From Bacteroidales bacterium (GTDB lineage Bacteria; Bacteroidota; Bacteroidia; Bacteroidales; DTU049): a DNA stretch of 42,649 bases. Below are positions 8,007 through 15,965 of the stretch, piece after piece (the stretch's first letter is position 1; every line of letters begins with the position of its first letter). The DNA is taken from contig JAFGWG010000039.1 in the NCBI GenBank assembly GCA_016937255.1, positions 1-42,649 of the forward strand, in the 5' to 3' direction. A program made the position numbers and the translations under genes. The notes below the pieces were generated by a model. The model had not been told where the DNA came from. It searched no databases and was given only the letters and a program-made list of their open reading frames with translations.

Positions 8007-8864
8007 CTAAAAAGTAACACGAGAATTTGCCTCTACATCTTTGGTCACCCATGTGTTGCCGCCAATAACAGCATTTTCTCCGATGGAAACCCTTCCCAGA
8101 ATAGTTGCATTGGCATAAATGATAACATTATCACCTACTATAGGATGCCTGGCTATTCCCTTAATCGGATTGCCATTTTCGTCAAGTGGAAAGCTCTTGG
8201 CCCCTAATGTAACGCCCTGGTAAATCTTTACATTATCGCCTATAACGCAGGTTTCGCCAATTACTACCCCTGTGCCGTGGTCGATGGTAAATTGACGTCC
8301 GATTTTTGCGCCGGGATGAATGTCTATACCTGTTTCAGAATGCGCCATTTCTGATATCATGCGCGGTATAATCGGGATTTCCAGTTTGTATAGTTCATGC
8401 GCTACTCTGTGATGAATCATGGCCTGAATTACCGGGTAACAAAGTATTACTTCTCCATGACTTTTGGCTGCAGGATCGCCAAGATATGCTGCATGAACAT
8501 CGCTTATTAAACTATCCTTTATTTCAGGGATCTTTGACAAGAATGTATTGGAAGCTGTACGGGCAAATTCCAGTGAACTTTTGCATGTTTCGGCAGAGTC
8601 TGCACAATCGAAACAGAAGCCCTTATGAATAATTTGTGGCAATAATGTTTGAAGTTTTTCCAGGATCTGTTTCAGAAAATCATCAAACAGAATAACCTCT
8701 TCCGGCTTGTAATAATCGGGGAAGAACAAAGATTTCATGACGGCAACGGCTTCGATAATTTCCTCCTTATAAGGAACTCCGGAACCGCAATGGTCCTTGT
8801 ACTCATATGGATAAAACCGCTCTTTTTCGGTCAGTTTTGACAGTATTTCCTGTATGTTTTTCAT
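8007..8864 (-). CDS. cysE: Serine O-acetyltransferase
   Basis: A 285-residue enzyme that acetylates L-serine with acetyl-CoA to O-acetylserine, the substrate of the next step in cysteine synthesis. An alpha-helical N-terminal region contains the serine acetyltransferase segment SDVHAAYLGDPAA (121-133), and paired histidines lie at 151-152. The left-handed beta-helix of hexapeptide repeats follows, with IHPGAKIG and IDHGTGVVIGET, carrying catalytic His residues near 183 and 196. Its length fits the larger EpsC-like subgroup. The ATG overlaps the cysteine synthase stop as ATGA, so the two enzymes are translationally coupled; they often form a complex. Confidence 0.92.
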   Translation of the reverse strand: MKNIQEILSKLTEKERFYPYEYKDHCGSGVPYKEEIIEAVAVMKSLFFPDYYKPEEVILFDDFLKQILEKLQTLLPQIIHKGFCFDCADSAETCKSSLEFARTASNTFLSKIPEIKDSLISDVHAAYLGDPAAKSHGEVILCYPVIQAMIHHRVAHELYKLEIPIIPRMISEMAHSETGIDIHPGAKIGRQFTIDHGTGVVIGETCVIGDNVKIYQGVTLGAKSFPLDENGNPIKGIARHPIVGDNVIIYANATILGRVSIGENAVIGGNTWVTKDVEANSRVTF

Positions 8865-9772
8865 GATTGATTGCGTATTGTGGCTTCTCTACTATCGAAA
8901 TCAGCATTTTCGCATACAAAAGTAATAATGTTCTTTACAGCATGACTTTCCAATGATGCCAATTGTATTGCCTTGGCAATATTTGCCCCGGATGACGCAG
9001 AAATTCTCAAATTGAACTCCCTCCTCATAAAGGATACACATTCAAGGCTTTCCATTTCGGAAACCGGCATGATTTCATCAATGTAGTTGCGATGAAAATT
9101 TTCCGGAACAAAACCGGGGGCAATTCCGCTGATTTCATGCGGGGCATGCTCACCACCGCGTAAAACATGCGTTTGCTCAGGCTCAAGAGCAATGGTTCTG
9201 ATACTCGGGTTTTTCTCTTTCAAAAACCTGCTGCAACCCGAAATTGTACCTCCGGACCCACTTCCGGCAACCAGTACATTAATATTCCCATTGGTTTGCT
9301 CCCAAATTTCAGGGCCTGTTGTCAGATAATGTGCCTCGGGATTTGCCGGGTTGGAAAACTGATCCGGATGATAAATGTTCTCTGAGTTTTGCAAATGCTT
9401 TTTCAGAGCTTCAATACTTCCTTTCATGCCCTCTTCTGAAGGCGTAAACACCAAATCAGCCCCCAGAATTCTTAAGATTTCAATTCTCAATTCCGGAGTG
9501 TTTTCGGGCAGAAAAATGGTGCATGGCAGCTTCATTAGTTTACATGCACGGGCAATGCCAATGCCGGTATTTCCGCTGCTGGCTTCCAAAACGCGGGTTT
9601 CTTCGTTGATTTGACCTTTTTCAATCGCCGTTTTAATCATATGAAATGCAGGCCGCTCTTTTACCGAGCCGGTGGGATGGTCTGATTCCATTTTAAGAAA
9701 TACAGATGAGGCTTTTCCAACGGGCAACTTCAACAACCTTGTTGATCCTATTTTTAAGGCATTTGTGTTCAT
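8861..9772 (-). CDS. cysM: PLP-dependent cysteine synthase (O-acetylserine sulfhydrylase)
   Basis: A 303-residue beta-replacement enzyme converting O-acetylserine and sulfide (or thiosulfate) to cysteine. PLP would bind Lys38 in the motif GSVKER, and SSGNTG at 65-70 is the substrate loop. GSGSGGTISG near 170-180 binds the PLP phosphate. The family motif is usually SVKDR; the Glu in place of Asp is seen in CysM-like members, which together with the compact length makes CysM a better guess than CysK. Coupled to cysE by a 4-base overlap. Confidence 0.88.
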   Translation of the reverse strand: MNTNALKIGSTRLLKLPVGKASSVFLKMESDHPTGSVKERPAFHMIKTAIEKGQINEETRVLEASSGNTGIGIARACKLMKLPCTIFLPENTPELRIEILRILGADLVFTPSEEGMKGSIEALKKHLQNSENIYHPDQFSNPANPEAHYLTTGPEIWEQTNGNINVLVAGSGSGGTISGCSRFLKEKNPSIRTIALEPEQTHVLRGGEHAPHEISGIAPGFVPENFHRNYIDEIMPVSEMESLECVSFMRREFNLRISASSGANIAKAIQLASLESHAVKNIITFVCENADFDSREATIRNQS

Positions 9773-9781
9773 AAATCAGTA

Positions 9782-9813
9782 CAAAAATAGTCCTAGAAAA
9801 ATTGATACGCAAT
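9782..9813 (-). promoter_or_regulatory. Promoter of the cysteine synthase / cysE operon
   Basis: On the minus strand the -7 box is TATTTTTG (9782-9789) and an ATTG stands in the -33 place (9810-9813) after 20 bases, one mismatch from TTTG. The -7 box is only 9 bases from the ATG, so the mRNA leader must be very short. Confidence 0.55.
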
Positions 9814-9878
9814 TTATGAGTTGTTTTTAAGTGAAACTACTTAGTTGAGCTTGAATAGTTTTCTTTCTAACTGCTTTT

Positions 9879-10062
9879 ATTGGTTGACGAACTCTTGTCC
9901 GGCCTAACGTGCATAAATAGCCGGACTAAGACTTGTCAACCACGATTCCTAGCACCAGCGAAGCGAGGTGAATACAGCATCTGCGGAGCGAGAGCTGGCT
10001 TGTCGGCTCGCAGCTCATCTGCTTAAATTTAGTAATCTGAGTAATTTGAGTTCATCTGCGGA
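9879..10062 (+). repeat. 184-bp structured dispersed repeat, copy A
   Basis: This copy aligns with 17341-17524 over 184 bases without indels and with about 22 differences. It starts with a long hairpin: GGTTGAC pairs with GTCAACC and GTCCGGC with GCCGGAC, around a variable 15-base loop where 9 of the differences fall. A CACC...GGTG hairpin follows, then a GAGCGAG...CTCGCaGCTC inverted repeat, and the copy ends in a 30-base tail (AATCTG...ATCTGCGGA) that is itself repeated elsewhere. It fills the 387-bp space between the divergent cysteine synthase and M90 genes. It resembles a structured RNA or REP-like element; its function is unknown. Confidence 0.8.
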
Positions 10063-10138
10063 CAGTAAAAATCATTGTTATCAGTGTTCTATGATAAGTT
10101 GTCCCAAAACCACCCACATAAACAATCTCAGAAAGTGC

Positions 10139-10146
10139 TATCTTCG
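10139..10146 (+). promoter_or_regulatory. Possible -7 box for the M90 peptidase gene
   Basis: TATCTTCG resembles TAnnTTTG with one change and lies 13 bases before the ATG at 10160. There is no clear -33 element. Confidence 0.35.
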
Positions 10147-10159
10147 CAAAAAACGTGAG

Positions 10160-11035
10160 ATGGAGTACATAATAGTTCCCGTTGTTTTTATTTTGATATA
10201 TCTTGCAATAAGAGCGGTTTGGCGGAAAAAGAAGTGGCATGAGCCCAATACGCCATTTCCATCAAGCTGGCGAGTTGAACTCACACAGCATATTGCATTT
10301 TACAATAGCCTTAACCCCGAAGAAAAAAAGCTCTTCGAATATGAAGTTCAGGAGTTTTTACTCAACTGCAAAATTACTCCGGTAGAAACCGAGATTAATC
10401 TTACCGACAAACTAATGGTTGCCTCAAGTGCAGTCATTCCCATTTTCGCATTCCCCGACTGGAAGTATTACAATCTGCAGGAGGTGCTGGTATATGAAGG
10501 CAATTTCGATGAAGGATTTCAAACCGAAAGCACGGAGAATCATATTATGGGCATGGTGGGCACCGGCTATATGGAAGGCAAAATGATCCTTTCAAAAACC
10601 GCATTAGAGAAAGGCTTTAGCAATGCTTCAGACAAAGGAAACACCGCCATTCATGAGTTTATTCACCTCATTGATAAAATGGACGGTGCCACCGACGGCA
10701 TTCCCGAACTGCTACTTGACAAGCAATATATTATTCCCTGGCTAAATATCATTCACAAGGAAATTGACAATATCTGGGAAAATAAATCCGACATCAATCC
10801 TTACGGAGGCACCAGCCCAACCGAATTTCTGGCCGTGGCCGGTGAGTATTTTTTCGAAAAAGCACACCTCATGGAAGAAAAACATCCGGAATTGTATAAA
10901 ATGATGGAAATGATGTTCCGCCAGAAGATGGATAAGCGAAAATTGCAGTTGAAAAGCGCAGATGTGGGCCGAAATGCTCCGTGCCCTTGCGGAAGCGGGA
11001 AGAAGTATAAATATTGCTGTGGGGGGAATGGGTAA
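10160..11035 (+). CDS. M90 (MtfA-like) zinc peptidase with C-terminal SEC-C motif
   Basis: A 291-residue membrane-anchored metalloprotease-like protein. A single hydrophobic helix (residues 3-20) is followed by the MtfA/M90 domain with HEFIH at 165-169 (two zinc ligands and the catalytic Glu). A PTEFLAVAGEYFF segment near 220-232 supplies the third ligand, and a SEC-C zinc finger ([16 protein letters not shown]) occupies 272-287. E. coli MtfA binds the Mlc repressor and has aminopeptidase activity; the SEC-C tail is an addition common in Bacteroidota. The ATG at 10160 is chosen because the upstream open frame comes from repeat DNA. A diverged second copy of its 3' end lies at 12180-12319, so this 3' end may have been exchanged. 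Confidence 0.88.
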   Translation: MEYIIVPVVFILIYLAIRAVWRKKKWHEPNTPFPSSWRVELTQHIAFYNSLNPEEKKLFEYEVQEFLLNCKITPVETEINLTDKLMVASSAVIPIFAFPDWKYYNLQEVLVYEGNFDEGFQTESTENHIMGMVGTGYMEGKMILSKTALEKGFSNASDKGNTAIHEFIHLIDKMDGATDGIPELLLDKQYIIPWLNIIHKEIDNIWENKSDINPYGGTSPTEFLAVAGEYFFEKAHLMEEKHPELYKMMEMMFRQKMDKRKLQLKSADVGRNAPCPCGSGKKYKYCCGGNG

Positions 11036-11094
11036 ACTGCCTTTTCCCTCCTTTGCGCATTGGCTGCTTGTATCGTTCTTAGCTTATTACTCTT

Positions 11095-12113
11095 TTAATC
11101 ATCATTCAGTTGCTTTTCTATTAATGCTTTCAACTCTTCTTTTTTCGGCAAATAAAATTGGTACTTTGATACAAAAAGCTGAGAATTCACCCTATTCATC
11201 GCATATTTTACAAGTAATTCGTCTTTGTTTCTCGATAAAACTATTCCAATAGGAGGATTGTCATCCTCTGTATTTTCCTCATTTTCAAAATACCCCATAT
11301 ACATGTTCATCTGGCCTACATCTTCATAACCAACCTCTTCTTTTTTCAGGTCAATTAATACGAAGCATTTTAGAATTCGATGATAAAAAACCAAATCGAC
11401 TCTGAAATGTCTGTTTCCAAGCGTGATCCTATATTGTCTTCCAATAAAAGCAAAGCCTTTTCCGAGTTCTAAAAGAAATTGTTGTAAACTATCAATTATT
11501 CGGGATTCAAGTTCACTTTCACTCAGGCTGTATGGTTCGGGGATTTGTAGAAAATCTAATACATAAGGCTCTCTAATAATGTCTTCTGGTTTTTCTACAA
11601 TTTGTCCTTTTTTTGATAAGGCAAAGATTTCGTCTTTATTTTTAGAAGCAGCTATACGTAAAAATAACGATGTTTTCTTTTGTCTTATTAGTTCTCTGAT
11701 AGACCAATTTTCAATTATGCTTTGTTTTTCATAAAAACTTCGTTCTAATTGGTCATCAATTTTAAGGAGTTCAACATAATGAGACCAACTCAATTGGTGC
11801 GACAGTGTCGCACTATTTGAATATTCATTGTAAAATTGTCTCATTCTTTTTACATTACTTAAACTAAAACCTTTCAAAGCAATGATAAATCTTTTGATAA
11901 TCTTTCTAAAAGACCACTTCCATACTCAGCTTTTTCTTGTCCTTTTTGCTCGAACCTAACAATATGTTCGCCAACTTTCCAATAAGTATTTACCAACTCC
12001 GTATTGACAGCACTTACTGTGTTTTGTTTTCCTGTTAAATACGTTTGAGAGATTTGAGAAATCAAACCACTATAGTCATTTGAAACTATCTTTATGTCAT
12101 TTGATTTTGTCAT
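11095..12113 (-). pseudogene. DUF1016 / YhcG-like PDDEXK nuclease, split by a frameshift
   Basis: Two abutting frames encode one protein. The 79-residue N-terminal part (11874-12113) holds the DUF1016 N-domain and runs through YGSGLLERLSKDLS. The 260-residue second part (11095-11877) resumes at KGFSLSNVKRMRQFY and carries the nuclease core with FRVDLVFYH and VLIDLKKEE (the D...D/E-x-K pattern) and QMNMYMGYF. Family proteins are continuous here, so one base was probably lost near 11880-11887; a TTGA overlap would allow weak coupled restart. YhcG-like proteins are putative nucleases of accessory regions. The gene lies antisense between the M90 peptidase and a duplicate of that gene's 3' end. 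Confidence 0.85.
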
Positions 12114-12138
12114 AGACTTCTATTTGAAAGTTAATTCT

Positions 12139-12146
12139 CAAAATTA
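12139..12146 (-). promoter_or_regulatory. -7 box for the DUF1016 gene
   Basis: TAATTTTG on the minus strand, 25 bases upstream of the ATG at 12113, fits TAnnTTTG. The -33 position has no exact TTTG. Confidence 0.4.
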
Positions 12147-12179
12147 CTGTTTTAAATTAAACTGGCTCCTGATCCTAAA

Positions 12180-12319
12180 GGAAATTATACAAAATGATGT
12201 TCCGACAGAAAATGGATAAGCGAAAATTGCAGTTGAAAAGTGCAGATGTGGGCCGAAACGCACCATGCCCGTGTGGAAGTGGGAAGAAGTATAAGCGTTG
12301 TTGCGGGAGAAAAGCGTAA
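12180..12319 (+). pseudogene. Stranded second copy of the M90 peptidase 3' end (SEC-C tail)
   Basis: This stretch repeats the end of the M90 gene (10888-11035), lacking 9 bases near its start. From the ATG at 12194 the frame is open for 41 codons to TAA and encodes an intact SEC-C finger ([16 protein letters not shown]). Against the first copy, 12 codons differ synonymously and 4 differ in amino acid, all four within the last 8 codons; the first 34 codons have 10 differences, all silent. The copy therefore evolved under protein-level constraint and was later cut off. An in-frame stop (TAA, 12176-12178) precedes it. A functional mini-protein is possible but no good start signal is visible. Confidence 0.85.
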
Positions 12320-12363
12320 GCTAACCCGGGTTTTCATGACCCTTCCGGACCTCTAATCAATTG

Positions 12364-13479
12364 CTATATCCTGACAAATTCCCTGAAATTATTCCTGTCA
12401 ATTGTAGTTCCGGTAGCATTATAGACATCTAAAAATTTTTGCGGGAACTTGCTCTTTTTGTCTTTCCACTTGAATTCGTAAGCAAAGATTTCTCCGTCTT
12501 TTTCTTCAACAAAATCTATTTCCTGCTGTTGTTGCGTTCTCCAGAAAAAAACTCTGGCAAATGTGTCTTTGTATAAATTTTGTTTTTTTCTTTCGGCAAT
12601 AAGAAAATTCTCCCACAGTGCACCTTTGTCAAGTCTTAGGTTAAGCGATTTGAAATCACCAATAATCATATTTCTTACTCCATTATCCCAAAAATATATT
12701 TTACGGTTTTGCTTGATTTCATTTCTAAGATTTCGACTAAAACTATTAAGACGAAAAATGATGTATCCTTTTTCCAAAATATCAATATAATTCTGCACCG
12801 TTATTTTATTGATTTTAAGGAGTTTTGACAACTCATTGTAATTCACCTCACTTCCCGTTTGCAAAGCCAATGCAAGCAATAATTGTTCAAGAATTTCCGG
12901 CTTTCTGATATCTGAAAAAGCCAGCAAATCTCTATATAAATAGCTGTTTACAAGGTTTTTTAGCGTTTCGCGTTCATTCCCCTGATTATTAAGTACTTCT
13001 GGATAAAATCCATATAGCAGGCGGTTTTCAACTTGCTGTTCTGCTTTTACAAATCCTATGCTGTTTTCATATTCTTCCCATGAAACAGGAAACAATTCAT
13101 ATGCCCATTTTCTGCCTGTTAAAGGTTCATTAAGTGCATTCCCCAGATCGAAAGAAGAAGAACCGCTTACAAACAACTGAACATCTTTAAATTGGTCGGT
13201 AATTATTTTCAATGTCAACCCTATCCCTGATATTCTCTGAGCTTCATCAAGAAATACATATTTATGATCTCCGATTATTGTTCTTATCTGCTCTGTAGTT
13301 GGATTTTGCAACAAAGCTCTTGTTGTCGGGTCATCTGCATCCAAAAACAAATAGTCCTTGTCTTCAAGTATCTTTTTCAGAAGCGTGGTTTTGCCTACCT
13401 GTCTTGCTCCTGCAACGATTATGGCTTTTCCGCTGCCAAACTTTGCCTTAATGACATTTTCAATTGTTCTTTCAAACAT
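12364..13479 (-). CDS. AAA+ ATPase with DUF4143 domain
   Basis: A 371-residue protein of the ATPase family common in accessory regions of Bacteroidota. Walker A is GARQVGKTT (24-32) and Walker B is YVFLDEAQ (74-81). LFVSGSSSFDLG follows as sensor 1, then the GRKWAYELFPVSWEEY motif. A winged-helix-like middle (LLKINKITVQNYIDILEKGYI) and a C-terminal DUF4143 region end the protein; the latter has WRTQQQQEIDFV...YEFKWK, a PD-(D/E)xK-like pattern. The role is unknown; nuclease or toxin-related functions have been proposed. The ATG at 13479 is favoured because an ideal promoter lies directly upstream of it. Confidence 0.88.
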   Translation of the reverse strand: MFERTIENVIKAKFGSGKAIIVAGARQVGKTTLLKKILEDKDYLFLDADDPTTRALLQNPTTEQIRTIIGDHKYVFLDEAQRISGIGLTLKIITDQFKDVQLFVSGSSSFDLGNALNEPLTGRKWAYELFPVSWEEYENSIGFVKAEQQVENRLLYGFYPEVLNNQGNERETLKNLVNSYLYRDLLAFSDIRKPEILEQLLLALALQTGSEVNYNELSKLLKINKITVQNYIDILEKGYIIFRLNSFSRNLRNEIKQNRKIYFWDNGVRNMIIGDFKSLNLRLDKGALWENFLIAERKKQNLYKDTFARVFFWRTQQQQEIDFVEEKDGEIFAYEFKWKDKKSKFPQKFLDVYNATGTTIDRNNFREFVRI

Positions 13480-13490
13480 TTTTTTGATTT

Positions 13491-13522
13491 CAAAGATAAA
13501 ATTAATTATTATACTGACCAAA
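13491..13522 (-). promoter_or_regulatory. Promoter of the DUF4143 ATPase
   Basis: The minus strand shows TTTG, 20 bases, then TATCTTTG, a full match to the Bacteroidota consensus. The ATG at 13479 is 11 bases after the -7 box, giving a very short leader. This promoter lies inside the longer open frame, which would begin at 13521, and so excludes that start. Confidence 0.7.
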
Positions 13523-13530
13523 TATTATAA

Positions 13531-13807
13531 GAATTAGTCATTACAATGACAAAAATGTGTTTTCTGCTTCGAAAATTGCCCCACGCTTTTCATGATCCAC
13601 CTTCGATTGCCCGACGGTTCCATGTCCGCCACCATGTGTAATAATCTTCCGGCGGACGGTGGAATGTCGGTCAAGACCTGGTTTAGGCGCAACGATGAAA
13701 AGCTCAGCGCGCAGGCAGCTTGTCCTCGTTCCGAAGGATTGTGGTGGGCAGCTATGGGGGGATCAGTTTTTTTCGAGGACGTTCCCCTCCAAAACATTAA
13801 TTTGATG
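13531..13807. other. GC-richer non-coding segment of unknown origin
   Basis: The base composition is clearly more GC-rich than the neighbouring ORFs. GTCCGCC (13624-13630) and GGCGGAC (13651-13657) form an inverted repeat. Two overlapping open frames on opposite strands (13534-13797 and 13592-13816) encode low-complexity, non-family peptides and are not accepted as genes. It may be a dispersed repeat or a remnant of inserted DNA beside the ATPase. Confidence 0.4.
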
Positions 13808-13815
13808 TATATTTG
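13808..13815 (+). promoter_or_regulatory. -7 box for the aminopeptidase P / riboflavin synthase genes
   Basis: TATATTTG matches TAnnTTTG and lies 34 bases before the ATG at 13850. The upstream -33 TTTG is not clear. Confidence 0.45.
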
Positions 13816-13849
13816 AATTCAGAAATAAATTATTAAAAACAATATTATC

Positions 13850-15244
13850 ATGGAACTCTTTGAAAGTCAAGTGTATCTGCAAAGACGCAATAATCTTCAG
13901 GGTAAAATCAAAAACGGAATTGCCCTAATTCTAGGAAACAATGAAAGCCCAATGAATTATCCGGCCAACGGATATCATTTTCGTCAGGATTCGAGCTTTT
14001 TGTACTTTTTCGGTCTCCCCATTCCCGGTCTTGCCGGCGTAATCGATTTCGATGAAAACAAACAAATCATTTTTGGCAACGACGTGGATATTGAAGATAT
14101 TATCTGGATGGGACCACAACCCATGATGAAAGATCTGGGCGAAAAAGTTGGAATTTCCGACACTCGCCCGTTTGCTGAATTGGAAGCCTACTTGAAAAAG
14201 GCACAAGATGCCGGACGTAAAGTTCATTATTTGCCTCCATATCGTCCCGATAATAAAATTCTCTTGCATAAAACGCTGGGAATTCCATTCGAAGAACTGA
14301 AAAGTAATTGCAGTGTAGAGCTAATCAAAGAAGTAGTTGAGCTTCGCGCAATAAAAGACGAACATGAACTTCGCGAGCTTGACAAAGCCGCTGCAACTGG
14401 TTACAAAATGCACATGGCTGCCTTTCAAATGGCTCGCCCGGGGCTGGTGGAACAGGAAATTTGTGGTCGCATGGAAGGAATTGCATATCAATATGGCATG
14501 GGACCTTCTTTCCCAATAATTTTATCCGTTAGAGGCGAAACTTTGCACAATCACTATCATGGCAATATTATGCAGGATGGCGATTTACTCCTTTCAGATG
14601 CGGGCGCTGAATCCAACATGCATTATGCATCCGATTTTACACGTACAATGCCTGTTAGTGGAAAGTTCAACCAACGCCAAAAAGAAATTTATCAGATTGT
14701 ATTAGATGCCAATAATCGTGCATTTGAAATGGTAAAACCCGGAGTAACTTATCAAAGCATTCACCTCGAAGCAGCAAAAGTAATTGCTCAGGGTCTGATT
14801 GATCTCGGCATCATGAAAGGCAATGCCGACGAGGCTGTTGCTGCCGGAGCACACGCCATGTTTTTCCCTCATGGTCTTGGACACATGATGGGACTCGATG
14901 TTCACGACATGGAAGATTTGGGTGAAAACTATGTAGGATATGACGATGAAGTTAGCCGTATCGATCAGTTTGGAACAGCATATTTGCGAATGGGTCGCCG
15001 TTTGAAAGAAGGACACGTTATGACCAATGAGCCCGGCATTTATTTCATTCCAGCATTGATTGAAAAATGGCATAAAGAAGCTAAATTCACAGAGTTTATC
15101 AATTTTGAAAAAGCCAAATCATATATTGGTTTTGGTGGAATCAGACTTGAAGACGACTTGCTGGTAACAGCTATAGGCGGAAAATATATTGGAAATCGTC
15201 TTCCCATCACTGTTGATGAGGTGGAAGAAGCCATGAGAAAATAA
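13850..15244 (+). CDS. pepP: Xaa-Pro aminopeptidase (aminopeptidase P family)
   Basis: A 464-residue cytosolic dimanganese enzyme of family M24B that removes N-terminal residues preceding proline. The N-terminal creatinase-like domain (1 to about 170) contains YHFRQDSSFLYFFG. The pita-bread catalytic domain shows the metal ligands in order: LLSDAGAE (Asp) and YASDFTRT (Asp), FFPHGLGHMMGLDVHD (His), TNEPGIYF (Glu) and GGIRLEDD (Glu). Length is normal. Riboflavin synthase follows 24 bases downstream on the same strand. Confidence 0.92.
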   Translation: MELFESQVYLQRRNNLQGKIKNGIALILGNNESPMNYPANGYHFRQDSSFLYFFGLPIPGLAGVIDFDENKQIIFGNDVDIEDIIWMGPQPMMKDLGEKVGISDTRPFAELEAYLKKAQDAGRKVHYLPPYRPDNKILLHKTLGIPFEELKSNCSVELIKEVVELRAIKDEHELRELDKAAATGYKMHMAAFQMARPGLVEQEICGRMEGIAYQYGMGPSFPIILSVRGETLHNHYHGNIMQDGDLLLSDAGAESNMHYASDFTRTMPVSGKFNQRQKEIYQIVLDANNRAFEMVKPGVTYQSIHLEAAKVIAQGLIDLGIMKGNADEAVAAGAHAMFFPHGLGHMMGLDVHDMEDLGENYVGYDDEVSRIDQFGTAYLRMGRRLKEGHVMTNEPGIYFIPALIEKWHKEAKFTEFINFEKAKSYIGFGGIRLEDDLLVTAIGGKYIGNRLPITVDEVEEAMRK

Positions 15245-15268
15245 AGTTCACCATTAAAGCAAAATACT

Positions 15269-15883
15269 ATGTTTAGCGGAATCGTTGAAGCAATGGGAGT
15301 TGTCTCCAAAATTAAACGCGAAGGCGGCAATATTCATTTTACCATTAAAACCCCTTTGGCCAAAAAACTGAAAATTGATCAGAGCATGGCACACGATGGC
15401 GTTTGCCTTACCGTGGTTAAAGTGAAAAAGAAAAAACAGGAATACGTGGTTACGGCCATTGATGAAACTTTGAATAAGACCTGTTTGCGCGAGTGGAAAG
15501 AGGGCTATGAAGTGAATCTGGAACGCAGCATGAAATCAGATGGTCGTTTCGATGGCCATATTGTTCAGGGTCATGTAGATCAGACTGCAACTTGTACAAA
15601 AGTTGAAGAATTTGATGGCAGTTGGAAATACTGGTTCGAATATGATGTAAATGCCAATAATTTCACAGTAAATAAGGGTTCTATTTGTGTAAACGGAGTT
15701 AGTTTAACTGTGGTGGATAGCGAACCCGGACTTTTCTCTGTAGCTATTATTCCTTTTACATACGATGTAACCAATTTCCACAATTTCAAAAAAGGGACCA
15801 TCATCAATATTGAATTCGACGTTTTAGGCAAATACATTCAGAAGATTATGGAGTTGTATTTACCGAAGGACGGGGAGAAATAA
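15269..15883 (+). CDS. ribE: Riboflavin synthase, alpha chain
   Basis: A 204-residue enzyme that dismutates two 6,7-dimethyl-8-ribityllumazine molecules into riboflavin. The canonical MFSGIVEAMG start and the two internally repeated lumazine-binding barrels are visible: the first has DGVCLTV (about 45-51), the second VNGVSLTVVD (about 147-156). GHIVQGHVD marks the start of the second half. The family is usually about 200 residues. It is the second gene after aminopeptidase P; other riboflavin genes are not adjacent, although ribF lies 15 kb away in this window. Confidence 0.95.
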   Translation: MFSGIVEAMGVVSKIKREGGNIHFTIKTPLAKKLKIDQSMAHDGVCLTVVKVKKKKQEYVVTAIDETLNKTCLREWKEGYEVNLERSMKSDGRFDGHIVQGHVDQTATCTKVEEFDGSWKYWFEYDVNANNFTVNKGSICVNGVSLTVVDSEPGLFSVAIIPFTYDVTNFHNFKKGTIINIEFDVLGKYIQKIMELYLPKDGEK

Positions 15884-15940
15884 CTTTCAACTTTCCAACG
15901 TCCGGGACTAACGACTTTCGTGTCTTGGAAACGTTGAAAG
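15884..15940 (+). terminator. Hairpin immediately after riboflavin synthase
   Basis: CTTTCAACTTTCCAA (15884-15898) pairs with TTGGAAACGTTGAAAG (15925-15940) with small mismatches and a 26-base loop. It starts one base past the stop codon. There is no strong T-run, so it may also be a dispersed repeat. Confidence 0.45.
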
Positions 15941-15965
15941 GAGAAGATACACGTAGATTATTTCG

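Noticed and set aside
9968-10159. N-terminal extension of the M90 peptidase
   Set aside because: The residues derive from the 184-bp repeat and spacer; the transmembrane anchor begins at the ATG at 10160.
11874-11877. Programmed frameshift in the DUF1016 gene
   Set aside because: No slippery heptamer and no stimulatory structure is visible; a simple one-base loss explains it.
12194-12319. Functional 41-residue SEC-C mini-protein
   Set aside because: No promoter or ribosome binding site upstream, and the alignment shows it is the tail of a larger protein; treated as a stranded end.
12364-13479. Toxin-antitoxin or defence cluster built from the DUF4143 and DUF1016 genes
   Set aside because: The families are abundant accessory genes, but no partner toxin, methylase or nuclease operon is present, and one gene is frameshifted; no system can be supported.
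13534-13816. Two overlapping opposite-strand open frames (87 and 74 residues)
   Set aside because: No family motif, overlapping each other, in a GC-rich stretch where stop codons are rare by composition; both look like non-coding frames.
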